DNA of 64,000 nucleotides from JAVJSD01 sp040219575 (GCA_040219575.1 JAVJSD010000080.1:120914-184913); one strand, 5' to 3'; shown: positions 7,153-16,582, counted from the first letter of the stretch. The notes: generated by a model not told the origin, from the letters alone. Numbers and translations are program-made.

Positions 7153-8469
7153 ATGTATCAATTGCTGAAGATCAATCAAACCGTGCGCGCCGAAGCGTCG
7201 AAGACGGCCTGTCGCGTGACGCGATTTCTAGGGGGTGGCGGGCAGGGAGAAGTCTACGCCGCCGATTGGGACGGCTCGGCCGTCGCTTTGAAGTGGTACT
7301 TTCCTCAGTCCGCCACCGAGGAGCAGCGCCTGCTGCTGGAGGACCTGATTCATCGTTCGGCCCCCGATGCGCGTTTCCTGTGGCCAATCGAACTAGCGTC
7401 TTCCAGCGACGTGCCCGGATTCGGCTATGTCATGCGGCTTCGCGAGCAGCGGTTCAAAGGGATCGTCGCGTTGATGAAGCGGCAGGTGGAAGTGAGCTTT
7501 CGGACCCTGGTGACCGCCTGCTTCGAGCTTGCCGATAGCTACTACCAGTTGCACGCCAACGGCCTCTGCTACCGCGACATCTCCTTCGGCAATGTCTTCT
7601 TCGATCCGGAGACCGGCGAAGTCTTGATTTGCGACAACGACAACGTCGCCGTCAATCGCCAGGCGGGCGGAGGCGTATTGGGCACGCCGAAATTCATGGC
7701 GCCGGAGATCGTGCGCGGCGAAGCGGCGCCCAGTCGCGACACCGACCTCTATTCGCTCGCCGCGCTGCTGTTCTACATGCTGATTGTGCACCATCCGCTG
7801 GAGGGCCGGCGCGAATCGGCCATCAAGTGCTTCGACTTGCCCGCCATGACGAAGATCTACGGAACAGATCCGCTCTTCATCTTCGATCCTGATGACGAAT
7901 CCAACCGACCCGATCCGGTCTTTCATGCCAACGCACTCGCCTTTTGGCCGATCTACCCCAAGTTGATCCGCGAACTGTTTACACGATCGTTCACCGAAGG
8001 GCTGCGCAACTCCCAGGGAAGGGTCCGCGAGACCGAGTGGCGCAGCGCGATGATCCAACTTCGCGATCGGATTCTCTACTGCACCGAGTGCGGCGCGGAG
8101 AATTTTTTCGACCAGTCGGCGGAAGCAGCGCGGAAGTGCTGGTCATGCGAAAAGCCGATTCGCCTTCCCTACCGGCTGCAGATCGGCGCCAAGACGGTCG
8201 TGATGTTGAATCATGACACGCGGCTCCACCATCACCATCTTGACGAGAGCCGGCGCTACGACTTCGGTCGCCCGGCGGCTGAGGTTGTGCGGCACCCGCA
8301 GGACACGCGCGTGTGGGGCCTCAAAAACCTCACCGACGCCAAGTGGTCTTCCACCACGGCCGACGGCGCGGTCAGCGCCGTCGAACCGGGGCGCAGCGTG
8401 CGGCTGGCCCGCGGCACGCGGATCAACTTTGGAACTTCTCAGGTCGAGATCTTCGCTCCTGAGGATTGA
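7153..8469 (+). CDS. Ser/Thr kinase of a TerY-P triad with zinc ribbon and C-terminal module
   Basis: This 438-residue protein has a kinase domain at about 15-290: Gly-rich loop LGGGGQGEVY, lysine VALKWYF, catalytic loop YRDISFGNVFF (YRD for HRD) and CDNDN in place of DFG, a variant I associate with TerY-linked kinases. A short zinc ribbon follows (CTEC...CWSC, about 315-338). Its C-terminal about 90 residues match the C-terminus of the membrane vWA protein at 12912-14789. The ATG at 7153 was chosen; GTG at 7141 is an alternative. It is the first gene of kinase, vWA, PP2C, so it probably phosphorylates components of this operon or the TerY-like protein. Confidence 0.82.
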   Translation: MYQLLKINQTVRAEASKTACRVTRFLGGGGQGEVYAADWDGSAVALKWYFPQSATEEQRLLLEDLIHRSAPDARFLWPIELASSSDVPGFGYVMRLREQRFKGIVALMKRQVEVSFRTLVTACFELADSYYQLHANGLCYRDISFGNVFFDPETGEVLICDNDNVAVNRQAGGGVLGTPKFMAPEIVRGEAAPSRDTDLYSLAALLFYMLIVHHPLEGRRESAIKCFDLPAMTKIYGTDPLFIFDPDDESNRPDPVFHANALAFWPIYPKLIRELFTRSFTEGLRNSQGRVRETEWRSAMIQLRDRILYCTECGAENFFDQSAEAARKCWSCEKPIRLPYRLQIGAKTVVMLNHDTRLHHHHLDESRRYDFGRPAAEVVRHPQDTRVWGLKNLTDAKWSSTTADGAVSAVEPGRSVRLARGTRINFGTSQVEIFAPED

Positions 8470-8510
8470 TCTCGCCACTCCATTGCTCATTACTCACAGG
8501 AGTCCTAGCC

Positions 8511-9212
8511 ATGAATATGAGACCGGGCGGAGAACTGGCAGCCCGCGAACTGCACTTCCTCTGGATCGTCGACTGCTCCGGTTCGATGGGGGTGGACGGC
8601 AAGATTGAGGAGCTCAACAACGCGATCGACGAGGCGCTGCCCGGCATGCGGGAAGTCGCGGCCGACAACCCCAACGCCCAGCTTCTCATCCGCGCCATCC
8701 GCTTCAGCAACGGGGCCCAGTGGCACGTGCTCAAACCGGTCGCGATCGAGGAGTTTCAGTGGGAGCCGCTCTCAGCGGACGGCGTCACGGACTTGGGCGC
8801 GGCGCTCGCGGAAGTGGCCGAGCAACTCTCCATCGAACGCATGCCGCAGCGCGCCTTGCCGCCGGTGCTGGTGCTGATTTCCGACGGCCAGCCTACGGAC
8901 GACTACAAGGCGGGGCTCAAGAAGTTGCTCGGGCAGCCGTGGGGCGCAAAGGCCGTGCGGATCGCCATCGCGATCGGCCGCGACGCGGATCATGGGCCGC
9001 TCCAGGAGTTCATCGGCAACATCGAGTTCAAGCCGCTCCAAGCCAACAATGCGGAGCGGCTCGCGCAGCTAATCAAGTGGGCTTCGACGGCGGTCGTGAA
9101 GGCCGCCTCCGCCCCTTCGAGTCAGGTCGTCCAGGCGGGGCCGGTCGGTAATGTGCCGATCCCCGAACCACCGGTCGAGTCGGGCGAGAGCGGCGTCGAC
9201 GACGTTTGGTAG
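8511..9212 (+). CDS. terY-like: TerY-like von Willebrand factor A protein
   Basis: This 233-residue cytosolic protein is almost all vWA domain. The MIDAS metal site is intact: DCSGSM (Asp21, Ser23, Ser25), Thr/Asp in DGVTDLG, and SDGQPTD. TerY-family vWA proteins form a triad with a kinase and a PP2C phosphatase and were linked to stress and anti-phage functions. The C-terminal 35 residues are a Pro/Ser/Glu-rich tail, a possible phosphosite region. The ATG at 8511 follows an AGGAGT ribosome site, 41 bp after the kinase gene. Confidence 0.85.
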   Translation: MNMRPGGELAARELHFLWIVDCSGSMGVDGKIEELNNAIDEALPGMREVAADNPNAQLLIRAIRFSNGAQWHVLKPVAIEEFQWEPLSADGVTDLGAALAEVAEQLSIERMPQRALPPVLVLISDGQPTDDYKAGLKKLLGQPWGAKAVRIAIAIGRDADHGPLQEFIGNIEFKPLQANNAERLAQLIKWASTAVVKAASAPSSQVVQAGPVGNVPIPEPPVESGESGVDDVW

Positions 9213-9234
9213 GCGTTGCAGAGGGAGATCGGCG

Positions 9235-10290
9235 ATGCGTCGATTGTTCAGGTGGCCGTTCAAATGGTTTCGCAGGCGCGCCGGGAGAGAAAGCCCGACG
9301 GCGTTTGAGGATTCGCAGCCAGCACGGGCCGAGGCGGCGCCGTCGGCGATATGGAAAGTCCTGGGCGCCAGCGTGCAGGGGGCGTCGCACGAGCGCAAGA
9401 ACGTGCCCAATCAAGACGCACTGCAATGGTGGCCCGATTCGGGCGAAGGGGAGACGCTGATCCTCGCCCTGGCGGACGGACACGGCAGCGAAAAATGCTT
9501 TCGCAGCCACATCGGTTCCCGTCTCGCGGTGACAACCAGCATCGACGTGCTCCAGGAATTCCTGGTCAATTTCGACCAACAAGACATGTCCGCCTGCAAG
9601 CGAATGGTTGAAAGCGAGTTGCCGCAGGCCATCGATCGTGCCTGGAAGCGGGCGGTCGAGCGGCATCTCGAAGAGAATCCGCTGCTGGAGAGCGAGGTGT
9701 CTGCGTTGGAAAGCGACACGGCGCGGCTCGCGATTGAGCAGAATCCCACGCAGGCCTACGGCAGCACGTTGCTGGCCCTGGTCGTCCATCCGGCATTCTT
9801 CGCCTGCCTGCAACTGGGAGACGGGGATGTGCTGGCTGTTTCCCAATCGGGCGTCGAACGCGTTCTGGAAGATGATCCACGGTTGCTGGCCAACGAGACC
9901 ACCTCCCTGAGCGCGGCTGGCGCATGGCGCGACTTCCGTGTTCGATTTCAAACTCTGGGCGATTCGCTGCCGAGCCTGATCCTGGCCTGCACGGATGGCT
10001 ACTCGAACGCCTTCCGCACGGACGAAGGGTTCCTGTCCGTCGGCTCCGATTTGGCCCGAATGCTGGGCGATCCGGGGATCGAGTATGTCGAAGAACATCT
10101 GCCCCACTGGCTGGAGGAGGCCTCGCAGCAAGGGAGCGGAGACGACGTCACGGCTGCCATGCTGTTTTGCCTCGCATCCCTGCCAAGCCCCCATACCGTT
10201 GATGGAGGTGCACGGCACGAGCAAGTCGACGATGGCACATCGAACGGGACGGTCGCTGCGCCATCCAGCGCAGATCCGCGTGAGGCATGA
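9235..10290 (+). CDS. PP2C-type Ser/Thr protein phosphatase
   Basis: The 351-residue protein carries the PP2C metal-binding motifs in order: ALADGHGSEKCFRS, AYGSTLLALVV, LQLGDGDVL, LACTDGYSNAF and QGSGDDVTAAM. This phosphatase would reverse the kinase encoded two genes upstream. The basic N-terminus (MRRLFRWPFKWFRRR) may bind membrane or partner. An insertion of about 60 helical residues separates the first two motifs. The ATG at 9235 follows GAGGGAGAT. The stop overlaps the next start (ATGA). Confidence 0.87.
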   Translation: MRRLFRWPFKWFRRRAGRESPTAFEDSQPARAEAAPSAIWKVLGASVQGASHERKNVPNQDALQWWPDSGEGETLILALADGHGSEKCFRSHIGSRLAVTTSIDVLQEFLVNFDQQDMSACKRMVESELPQAIDRAWKRAVERHLEENPLLESEVSALESDTARLAIEQNPTQAYGSTLLALVVHPAFFACLQLGDGDVLAVSQSGVERVLEDDPRLLANETTSLSAAGAWRDFRVRFQTLGDSLPSLILACTDGYSNAFRTDEGFLSVGSDLARMLGDPGIEYVEEHLPHWLEEASQQGSGDDVTAAMLFCLASLPSPHTVDGGARHEQVDDGTSNGTVAAPSSADPREA

Positions 10291-12896
10291 ACGCTCCCAA
10301 GACAACGGTGAACCGCGCCCCTGCGCAAGCGCCGGCAGAAACGGCGCGAGCGACGTTGGCAATGCTCATCCAGCGGTTCGGCCACGGCTTGAGCGAGGAT
10401 CCTCGCCGTTGCCAGGCGCTACTTCGAGACTTCTGCGGGAAATGCCGCCGGGAGATCAATATCCTGATCGCCGCCATCGAGGAACGTGTTCCCGCCGAAC
10501 TGCTGGAGACGGCAAGCAACGTCCCCGTCCTAGCGCGGCGGCTCCGTCTCGCTCGACAGTTGCAGGACCGGCAAGGGCTCGCGGAGCAAGCCGCCCACTG
10601 GGCCGTCGACACCTGGGCGGTCGCCCTTGGTGTAATCTCAGCCTCAGAGGCGTGCGTTCCGGTTGACTCGCGAGTGCCGGCGAACGGTCCTACCGCGCCC
10701 GTGGGGCCGCATGCCGCCGCGTCGCATATCTCCGCACCGGCGACTCCACCACCGGTTCCTGCTCGTTGTCCCGGTTGCCAGGCGATCGTTCAAGAGCGTC
10801 TTCCCTACTGTCGCCAATGCGGCGCTGGGCAACTGATCGCCTGTCCCCGCTGCGAGCAGGAAAGTCACTTGGTCGAAGGCGCTTGCACGCTCTGCGGCAT
10901 GCCGCTGGCCGACGCTCTCCGATACGAACAACTTCGGAAGGCCGGCTTGGAATTGCTGCGGTCGGCGCAGCACAGCGACATCCTGCCAGAACGATGGGAA
11001 CGAGCCTGCCAGGCGGCCACAACCCTCTCTGAGGCACATATCCTCCTGCCGCAGGCCGCGGAAACGGCCGAGGCCCATCGCGTGGCAAGTCAACTCGCGG
11101 TGGAGGCCGGGCTTCGTTTCAGGCAGCAACTTTGCAGAGACCACGACTATTCCACGGCCGCCGAGGTGCTGCGCCAACTGCTGTCGATCGAGCCGCACCA
11201 GGCCGATGCGGCCCGACTGCTTCAGGAACTCACAGCAAGCCGCGAGCGGTTCCTCGAAAAGGCGCGGCGGCAGATCGCCGACGGCCGTCCACATGCGGCT
11301 GTCTCCGTGCTACAGTCGGCCTTGGAACTCTTCTCGAAAGACGACGAACTGCAGCGACTGCTCGCGGAATGTCGCAGGCAGGTCGAAGATGTGCAGCATC
11401 TCGCCCGAGAGACGATTCCCGAGTTAGTCCGTGGAAACCTGTACTGCCAGCTGCGCGAAATACTGGACGACCTGCAATCGCGCGGCCTCCAGATTCAATG
11501 GCTCGAATCCCATCGGGAGCGGGTTGCGGTTCGACTCGATTGGGCGGCGCAGCTCTCCACAGAGGCCGCTGGACTGCTCGAAGTACATGACTACCCCGCC
11601 GCGCTTCGCAAGTGCGAGGAAGTGCTGGCCCTGGTCGCCGATCACGCTCCAAGCCGCCGGCTACACGCGCTGGGCGAGCAGCGCCAAGCGGAGGTCGACC
11701 AGCAGATCCGCGCCGTCGAGCAACTGATCGCCGCTGGGCGATGCTTTAGCGCCGCACTTCGGCTCCGCGACATCGAGCGTCATCCCGTCGTGGAGCTGCG
11801 AATCGAGCATCTAGAGGCCCGCATTCGGGACGGCGTGCGACGCGCCAACGCGTACTTGCGGTTGCTGTTGTTCACGGTCGTAGGGCTCATTCTGTGGCTT
11901 CTCTCCGGCTGGCTGGCGAGCGTCGTGCGAAGCGGGCTGGCGGAAGCTCTGACGACGCGCTCGATGGAGGGCGGGATCCTCACGACCGACACGATCAGTG
12001 ACTGCGTGGCAGCCCTGGCCCTGTTTACCACCTCGGCCGTGACGCTCACCCTACTGGGAGTAGCCGCAGGCCAGGTTCGTATTCTTCGGTCGGCATTCGC
12101 CCTGATCCTGACTAGCTCGTTCGTCGGACTGCTTTACGGCGCCGTCGAAACTGTTTCGGATGGGTTGCTCCCGTTTCCGCATCCATCGCGAGACGCATCA
12201 CAGTTCGGCGCGTTCATCGAACAGGCCGTATCGTTCTGCCAGCCATGGTTTCCGCCGCTCGCGCCGTCGGCGAAAGGACTCGCTCTGGGCGCAGCGACAA
12301 CGCTGTTGCTGGCCACCGTCGCGGCAGGTGTATTGAACGCCCGAGGGCTTCGACTCGTCTTGTCGATGCCGCTGGCCGCGGCCGCCGGGGGCATCACGGC
12401 CCTCGCCACGGAGGCCTTGCCGTCCGGCGTCGACGAGTTGCTTCTGGTGATTTCGTACTGCGTTCTCGCCAGCGTGACCGGCTTGGTCACGAAGTGGCAT
12501 CACTTCGTGCTCGTGCCGCTCGCGGGGTTGTTTTCCTTCGGACTCAGCTTCGGAATCGCGCGGCTGGAAGTGGCGTCTCCGGACCTCTGGATGATTCCCG
12601 CGAATGTTTTGCTGTTGGGCAGCGCGCTGGTGATGTTCGTCTTGCCGCACGGCGATTGGCGACGCGCCGTCGGCGTTTACGCACTTGCCGCGGCGCTGTC
12701 GGCCGCAGTTCCCCTGTTGGCGTATCTCCCCGCACATCCCTCCGCTTGGGTGCTTGCCGCGGTCTGGTTGTCCGCCTGGGGTTCGATTGCAGCCTTGCTC
12801 CGTCGCCAGATCGATTTCCGGTTCCACTTTTCCGATCGGGCGCAACTCCGCAAGGCGTCCCGGCAAGCGTCTGTCCCATCAACGGTGTCAAAATAA
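10287..12896 (+). CDS. Zinc-ribbon, helical-repeat, multi-pass membrane protein
   Basis: The 869-residue protein starts in an ATGA overlap with the phosphatase. Residues about 155-205 hold paired zinc ribbons (CPGC, CRQC, CPRC, CTLC). Residues about 210-510 are TPR-like helices rich in Leu, Ala, Arg and Glu. The last 350 residues form about ten predicted membrane helices, for example LLLFTVVGLILWLLSGWL and VLAAVWLSAWGSIAALL. It could dock the soluble triad to the membrane. No named family is recognised. The combination of cytosolic sensor-like repeats and a channel-sized membrane domain would suit an effector, which is inference. Confidence 0.7.
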   Translation: MNAPKTTVNRAPAQAPAETARATLAMLIQRFGHGLSEDPRRCQALLRDFCGKCRREINILIAAIEERVPAELLETASNVPVLARRLRLARQLQDRQGLAEQAAHWAVDTWAVALGVISASEACVPVDSRVPANGPTAPVGPHAAASHISAPATPPPVPARCPGCQAIVQERLPYCRQCGAGQLIACPRCEQESHLVEGACTLCGMPLADALRYEQLRKAGLELLRSAQHSDILPERWERACQAATTLSEAHILLPQAAETAEAHRVASQLAVEAGLRFRQQLCRDHDYSTAAEVLRQLLSIEPHQADAARLLQELTASRERFLEKARRQIADGRPHAAVSVLQSALELFSKDDELQRLLAECRRQVEDVQHLARETIPELVRGNLYCQLREILDDLQSRGLQIQWLESHRERVAVRLDWAAQLSTEAAGLLEVHDYPAALRKCEEVLALVADHAPSRRLHALGEQRQAEVDQQIRAVEQLIAAGRCFSAALRLRDIERHPVVELRIEHLEARIRDGVRRANAYLRLLLFTVVGLILWLLSGWLASVVRSGLAEALTTRSMEGGILTTDTISDCVAALALFTTSAVTLTLLGVAAGQVRILRSAFALILTSSFVGLLYGAVETVSDGLLPFPHPSRDASQFGAFIEQAVSFCQPWFPPLAPSAKGLALGAATTLLLATVAAGVLNARGLRLVLSMPLAAAAGGITALATEALPSGVDELLLVISYCVLASVTGLVTKWHHFVLVPLAGLFSFGLSFGIARLEVASPDLWMIPANVLLLGSALVMFVLPHGDWRRAVGVYALAAALSAAVPLLAYLPAHPSAWVLAAVWLSAWGSIAALLRRQIDFRFHFSDRAQLRKASRQASVPSTVSK

Positions 12897-12911
12897 CCAA
12901 GGGCCATTCTC

Positions 12912-14789
12912 ATGTTGCAGCAGCTTTCCGGCGCTTGGCGCAAGATCCTGATCTTTGGTCTGTTTGGCGCAGCAGGTTGTCTCGTCGCTGCCCTCGTATT
13001 GGGTGAAGCCTTCTTTTGGCTGACGAGGTCTGAGGCCAGGCAGCGGGCCGTCTGCCTGTTGCTGGACTGCTCGGGCAGCATGCTGGCAGGCGGCCGAGCC
13101 CCGGAAGGCGAGCTTTCGTCCGGCGGCCAGACGAAACTCGATGAGATGAAGGCGGCCGCCATCGACTACGTGGAGCGGCAGCACGAGGGCGCTGAGCAGA
13201 TCGCCGTCGTCGGATTCGGCAGCATGGCTCAGAAGGCGGCGCCTTTGGGACGGGATCCTAACCAACTCCAGGGAGCGATCGCCGCGCTGTCCGGTGGTGG
13301 CGGTACGAACATGTCGGCCGCCTTGAGTGCGGCCGCCGCGGAACTCGACAGTTCCGGCGGGCCAGACGATTATCCCGCCCGGGTAATTCTCCTGTTCACC
13401 GATGGGATGCCCGACTCTCAACCGCTCACGCTCGCCGAAGCGCAGAAGTGCCGGGATCGCGATATCCAGATCGTCGCCGTCCGTACACCGGATGCCGACC
13501 TCGACTACCTAAGTCAGGTTACCGGCGATCCGCAGCTTGTCTTCACCGCCGACGCCGGCAAATTCGGCGAAGTCTTCCAGCAGGCGGAGAAGGCGATCAA
13601 GGACCTCGCTGGCGGCGAGACGGTCGCTGGCCGGGAGTTTCTGGTCTTCAGGATCGCCGGTTGGACGGCCCTGCTCGCGTTGGGGACGTCGCTTGCCCTG
13701 ATCGCCGGTCAGCAGTGGTATCTGCGAAAGTCGCTGCCAAGTCTGCGGCAAGCGGCGATCGGAGCGGCCGGCGGACTTGTCGTCGGAATGATTGCCGGCG
13801 CGCTCGGGCAGCTTGCCTTTACCGGAGCGGCGGAGTCGTCCGGCCTGCTCGTCGTCCTGGGACGACTCTTGGGATGGACGATCCTGGGCGCGCTGTTGGG
13901 GCTGGGGCTCGCCTTCTTCGTGCCGAACCTGCCCAAGCTGCGCGGGCTCGCCGGCGGCGCGGCGGGTGGAATCGTGGGGGCGATCGTGTTTGTCGTGCTG
14001 GATTGGGTCCTTGGAGCAACGGCGGGACGATTGCTTGGCGCCGCCGTGCTGGGATTCTGCATCGGCGCGATGATCGCGCTCATTGAGGCGGCCTTGCGCG
14101 AGGCCTGGCTGGAGATTCACTACGGCGCGAACGAGAAACGCACCGTGAGCCTCGGGGCCGAGCCGGTTTCAATCGGCGGTGACTCGTCCCGATGCACGGT
14201 CTACGCGGCCAGCGCACCGGGCATCGCCCTGCGTTACACATTGCGCGACGGCCGCGTCACCTGCGAGGACGTCGCCGCCGAGCGATCGTTCGACGTGCAG
14301 CCGGGCGACCGTCGCCGAGCCGGCAATCTGGAGGTAGTCGTCTGCGCCGCCCGATCCGAGCTCGCCGCCGCAAGCACGGCGGGTCCTGATGAGCCGCACA
14401 CCGAACCTGTTTCGCGTCCAACTTCGCGGACCACTCCCGTCAAGGAAGAGGCGGCCGACGCGGCGGACGTCAACACGGATGCGCCTTTCCTGTTGCGGAT
14501 TCGCGGTCGCCGATTTCCGTTGGACTGCGGCACGCAACTCACGAGCGACGAGATTCAGGGCCTCGAAACCACGTCCACAGACAAAGTTGTCGCCGAAGTC
14601 AGTTCCAACCCAAACGACCCAAGGATGCTCGGCCTCAAGAACTGCTCGATCAAGGCCTGGTCCGCCACCATGCCCGACGGCGAGGTACGGCAGGTTCCAC
14701 CCGGCAAAACAGTCCGCCTCACCTCACACGTCCGCGTCCACTTCGGCGTCCTCGACGGCGACATCGAGGAGCAGAACGACCATCGGTAG
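12912..14789 (+). CDS. Membrane-anchored vWA protein sharing a C-terminal module with the triad kinase
   Basis: This 625-residue protein has an N-terminal membrane helix, then a vWA domain with DCSGSM, the TNMSAAL Thr and the FTDGMPDS motif (about 45-240). A block of four to five Gly/Ala-rich membrane helices follows (about 240-390), then an FHA-like beta-rich segment (about 400-480), a Pro/Thr/Glu linker, and a final module of about 90 residues. That module matches the C-terminus of the kinase at 7153-8469 (both carry LGLKN/WGLKN, a W-S core and PG-x-T/S-VRL). It is the last gene of the operon and probably the membrane partner of the phosphorylation triad. Confidence 0.75.
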   Translation: MLQQLSGAWRKILIFGLFGAAGCLVAALVLGEAFFWLTRSEARQRAVCLLLDCSGSMLAGGRAPEGELSSGGQTKLDEMKAAAIDYVERQHEGAEQIAVVGFGSMAQKAAPLGRDPNQLQGAIAALSGGGGTNMSAALSAAAAELDSSGGPDDYPARVILLFTDGMPDSQPLTLAEAQKCRDRDIQIVAVRTPDADLDYLSQVTGDPQLVFTADAGKFGEVFQQAEKAIKDLAGGETVAGREFLVFRIAGWTALLALGTSLALIAGQQWYLRKSLPSLRQAAIGAAGGLVVGMIAGALGQLAFTGAAESSGLLVVLGRLLGWTILGALLGLGLAFFVPNLPKLRGLAGGAAGGIVGAIVFVVLDWVLGATAGRLLGAAVLGFCIGAMIALIEAALREAWLEIHYGANEKRTVSLGAEPVSIGGDSSRCTVYAASAPGIALRYTLRDGRVTCEDVAAERSFDVQPGDRRRAGNLEVVVCAARSELAAASTAGPDEPHTEPVSRPTSRTTPVKEEAADAADVNTDAPFLLRIRGRRFPLDCGTQLTSDEIQGLETTSTDKVVAEVSSNPNDPRMLGLKNCSIKAWSATMPDGEVRQVPPGKTVRLTSHVRVHFGVLDGDIEEQNDHR

Positions 14790-15017
14790 CGGCAATTCCG
14801 TTCAGTGCGGCGCCGCACGCGTCGCCACGGATGAACAGGCAGCGACGAACCGTTGCACATGTGCCGGTTGAAGTCCAGTCGACGGCGGCCGTCTATCGCA
14901 GGCACCGGGAAATTTTCATCCGAGCCGCCTACGAGTCGAGTCAAGCCTCTCAAGCCTCAAGCCCGGCGATGTTTCTGCCTGGACCGTTTCTACTTCGCCG
15001 AGCGACCAAACGGACGA

Positions 15018-15440
15018 CTAAGGCAACACGGTGCATCGCAGTCGCTCATACGAACCGAGGCCACGGTCGAAGGTGACCAGTTCAAAGTCCGCAGCCCGGG
15101 CGAATGCGGCCAGATAGGCATCGTTCCAGACCTTTGGCGAGAACGTTTGGTGCTGCGTATACGTCCGCCACATCGATTGAATCCCGTTTGGCTCGTCGGC
15201 GAACACAACGCGAGGATCATTTCGCAACGCATCATATGCCAACCAGGCTTCATTCAGCGTCAATGCGTCCTCGCCCATCACCTGAGGAGTCGTCGCCAGC
15301 CGCAGAAAACTCATCTGCGTATGTCGGCAGAAACAGCAACTGTTCTCCGGCACGGTGGAGAACCAATCAGAGCCCGCTTGATGATGCCGATGCCGCTGGA
15401 AGGCCAACGCCAACCACACGTTGACGTCAAGAAGGTTCAT
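15018..15440 (-). CDS. vapC-like: PIN-domain ribonuclease toxin (VapC-like)
   Basis: The 140-residue protein begins MNLLDVNVWLAL, with the first acidic residue (Asp5) of the PIN active site, and has later acidic residues in VWNDAYLAAFARA and LVTFDRGLGSYE, the usual PIN order. PIN toxins cleave RNA and are held inactive by a partner antitoxin. The upstream gene overlaps it by 14 bp, the classic antitoxin-toxin layout. Confidence 0.85.
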   Translation of the reverse strand: MNLLDVNVWLALAFQRHRHHQAGSDWFSTVPENSCCFCRHTQMSFLRLATTPQVMGEDALTLNEAWLAYDALRNDPRVVFADEPNGIQSMWRTYTQHQTFSPKVWNDAYLAAFARAADFELVTFDRGLGSYERLRCTVLP

Positions 15441-15684
15441 CCCACTGTCCCTTTAGCGCCTCGATATCCTCGGCTTCCAGGACTTCAGTGATTCGCTCGT
15501 TGGTCAGCTCCAGGGTTCCCGGCCGATCGCTCTTTACCAGCGGCAGCTGCACCCGGTTTCGGTTCTGGGAGACATGAACGACCGGCCCCGCCGAGCAGAC
15601 GACGCGCACGTCGGCCCCTTCCGGAAGCACGACGCCTTCTTCCAGAACGATCACACCGTTTTGTACTCGGCCAGCAACTTCCAT
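15427..15684 (-). CDS. Antitoxin of the PIN toxin pair
   Basis: The 85-residue protein starts MEVAGRVQNGVIVLEEGVVL, a beta-rich N-terminus, and has a charged C-terminus (ALKGQWDEPS) likely to wrap the toxin. The ATG at 15684 has a perfect GGGGAG ribosome site four bases upstream, which excludes the longer frame. A close relative is encoded alone at 16206-16448. Confidence 0.75.
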   Translation of the reverse strand: MEVAGRVQNGVIVLEEGVVLPEGADVRVVCSAGPVVHVSQNRNRVQLPLVKSDRPGTLELTNERITEVLEAEDIEALKGQWDEPS

Positions 15685-16205
15685 CTCCCCATTATCCCCC
15701 AGGTCGCTACGTCGGGCAACATCGAAGAACCCGCCGAACGTCGATCGAGATGCCACCTGACCGAGCCGAAACCCAACGTCTAGATTCCCCTCGCCCTGAC
15801 CAACCCCGGCCGATTCTTCGTCTGCTGCCCATTCTTGGAACTGGCCGACCACCTGAGGCCGGCGGCGGAGGGATGGATTGATTCGCGGCGCTACTCCGAC
15901 GGCGCGGAGCACAACGACAGCGCAGACAGCGGCCCCGTCCAACCGAGTGACCAAACGTGTCACTGGGCCAGGCAGACTACCCCTTCATGCAGTCGTGCGC
16001 AAACAGCGTTGATCCACCTCACTCTTACAGAAAGTACTTGCATTCCGCCGCCCACCCCCTATCCTGACCGCTTCACCGGCACATCGCCGCCAGGGCAGCC
16101 GAGGGCGCTTTGGTCTCTTCTCATGACAAACACATCCACCCACGCCGAGCGCACCCCGATCCACACCTATCGGCGAGTCGGTCGGCGACAACCGAATGAT
16201 CGAAA
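15685..16205. other. Gene-free interval between the two antitoxin genes
   Basis: No coding sequence with ribosome site and sensible composition is seen. The only notable element is the 18-base dyad at 15947-15964, which recurs exactly upstream of csb1. Confidence 0.4.
15947..15964. promoter_or_regulatory. 18-bp dyad, copy 1 (shared with 17153-17170)
   Basis: GTGACCAAACGTGTCACT has 5-bp perfect arms GTGAC/GTCAC around seven bases (6-bp arms counting the flanking A and T). An identical 18-mer lies 66 bp before csb1. Flanks of the two copies are unrelated, so selection on the core is likely, as for an operator of a dimeric regulator. Confidence 0.5.
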
Positions 16206-16448
16206 TCAGGAAGCGCCATCCTCTTCGAGGGCGATCGCCGCCGCTCGATCAGCGGTCAACCGTCGAGCCCCCGGCCGTTTCAACGAAGCAAGCGACAACG
16301 GAACCCGCTTCGCCCGATCGCCTTGCGGACCCAGCGATCCTCTCGGCGCAGCCGGACACACCACGATCACCTCCGCACTCTCTGGGAGCGCCGAACCATC
16401 GTCCAAAAGGACAACCACACCGTTTTCCACTCGGCCGCAATTCAGCAT
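16206..16448 (-). CDS. Orphan antitoxin, paralogue of the PIN antitoxin
   Basis: The 80-residue protein has the same layout as the antitoxin at 15427-15684: GRVENGVVVL, an ALPESAEVIVVCPA segment, KRVPLSL and KRPGARRLT. The ATG at 16448 follows GAAGG. No PIN or other toxin gene follows downstream on the minus strand. It may neutralise the neighbouring toxin or be a remnant of a lost pair. Confidence 0.6.
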   Translation of the reverse strand: MLNCGRVENGVVVLLDDGSALPESAEVIVVCPAAPRGSLGPQGDRAKRVPLSLASLKRPGARRLTADRAAAIALEEDGAS

Positions 16449-16475
16449 GCCTTCACACTCGGCCGAGCACAACAA

Positions 16476-16582
16476 TCTTCAATGGGGCCGCGGTTGTTCA
16501 ACCGCGGAAGGGCGGACGTGCTTCGACTTTCGTCAATGCAGAATCAGCTTCAATATTGCCGCCTTCTGATTGTGGATAGAAG
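16476..16582 (-). CRISPR. Single-spacer mini-array with degenerate first repeat (crRNA-like regulator)
   Basis: Read on the minus strand, the full repeat lies at 16511-16476 and matches the 36-nt repeat of the main array at 35 of 36 bases (last base A for C). Exactly 35 nt before it (spacer 16546-16512) is a degenerate repeat, 16582-16547, which matches at 13 of its last 16 bases, including the complete handle ATTGAAGC, while its first 20 bases are essentially random. The unit can give one mature crRNA with a canonical 5' handle. It lies divergent from and upstream of the cas operon, like published crRNA-resembling regulators or antitoxins. Confidence 0.85.

Noticed and set aside
9073..10362. 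Minus-strand 429-codon open frame
   Set aside because: It covers the PP2C phosphatase, whose five motifs are intact on the plus strand.
14805..14818. 14-bp palindrome GTGCGGCGCCGCAC after the vWA operon
   Set aside because: Lacks a T tract and is pure GC, so it is weak evidence for a terminator or operator.
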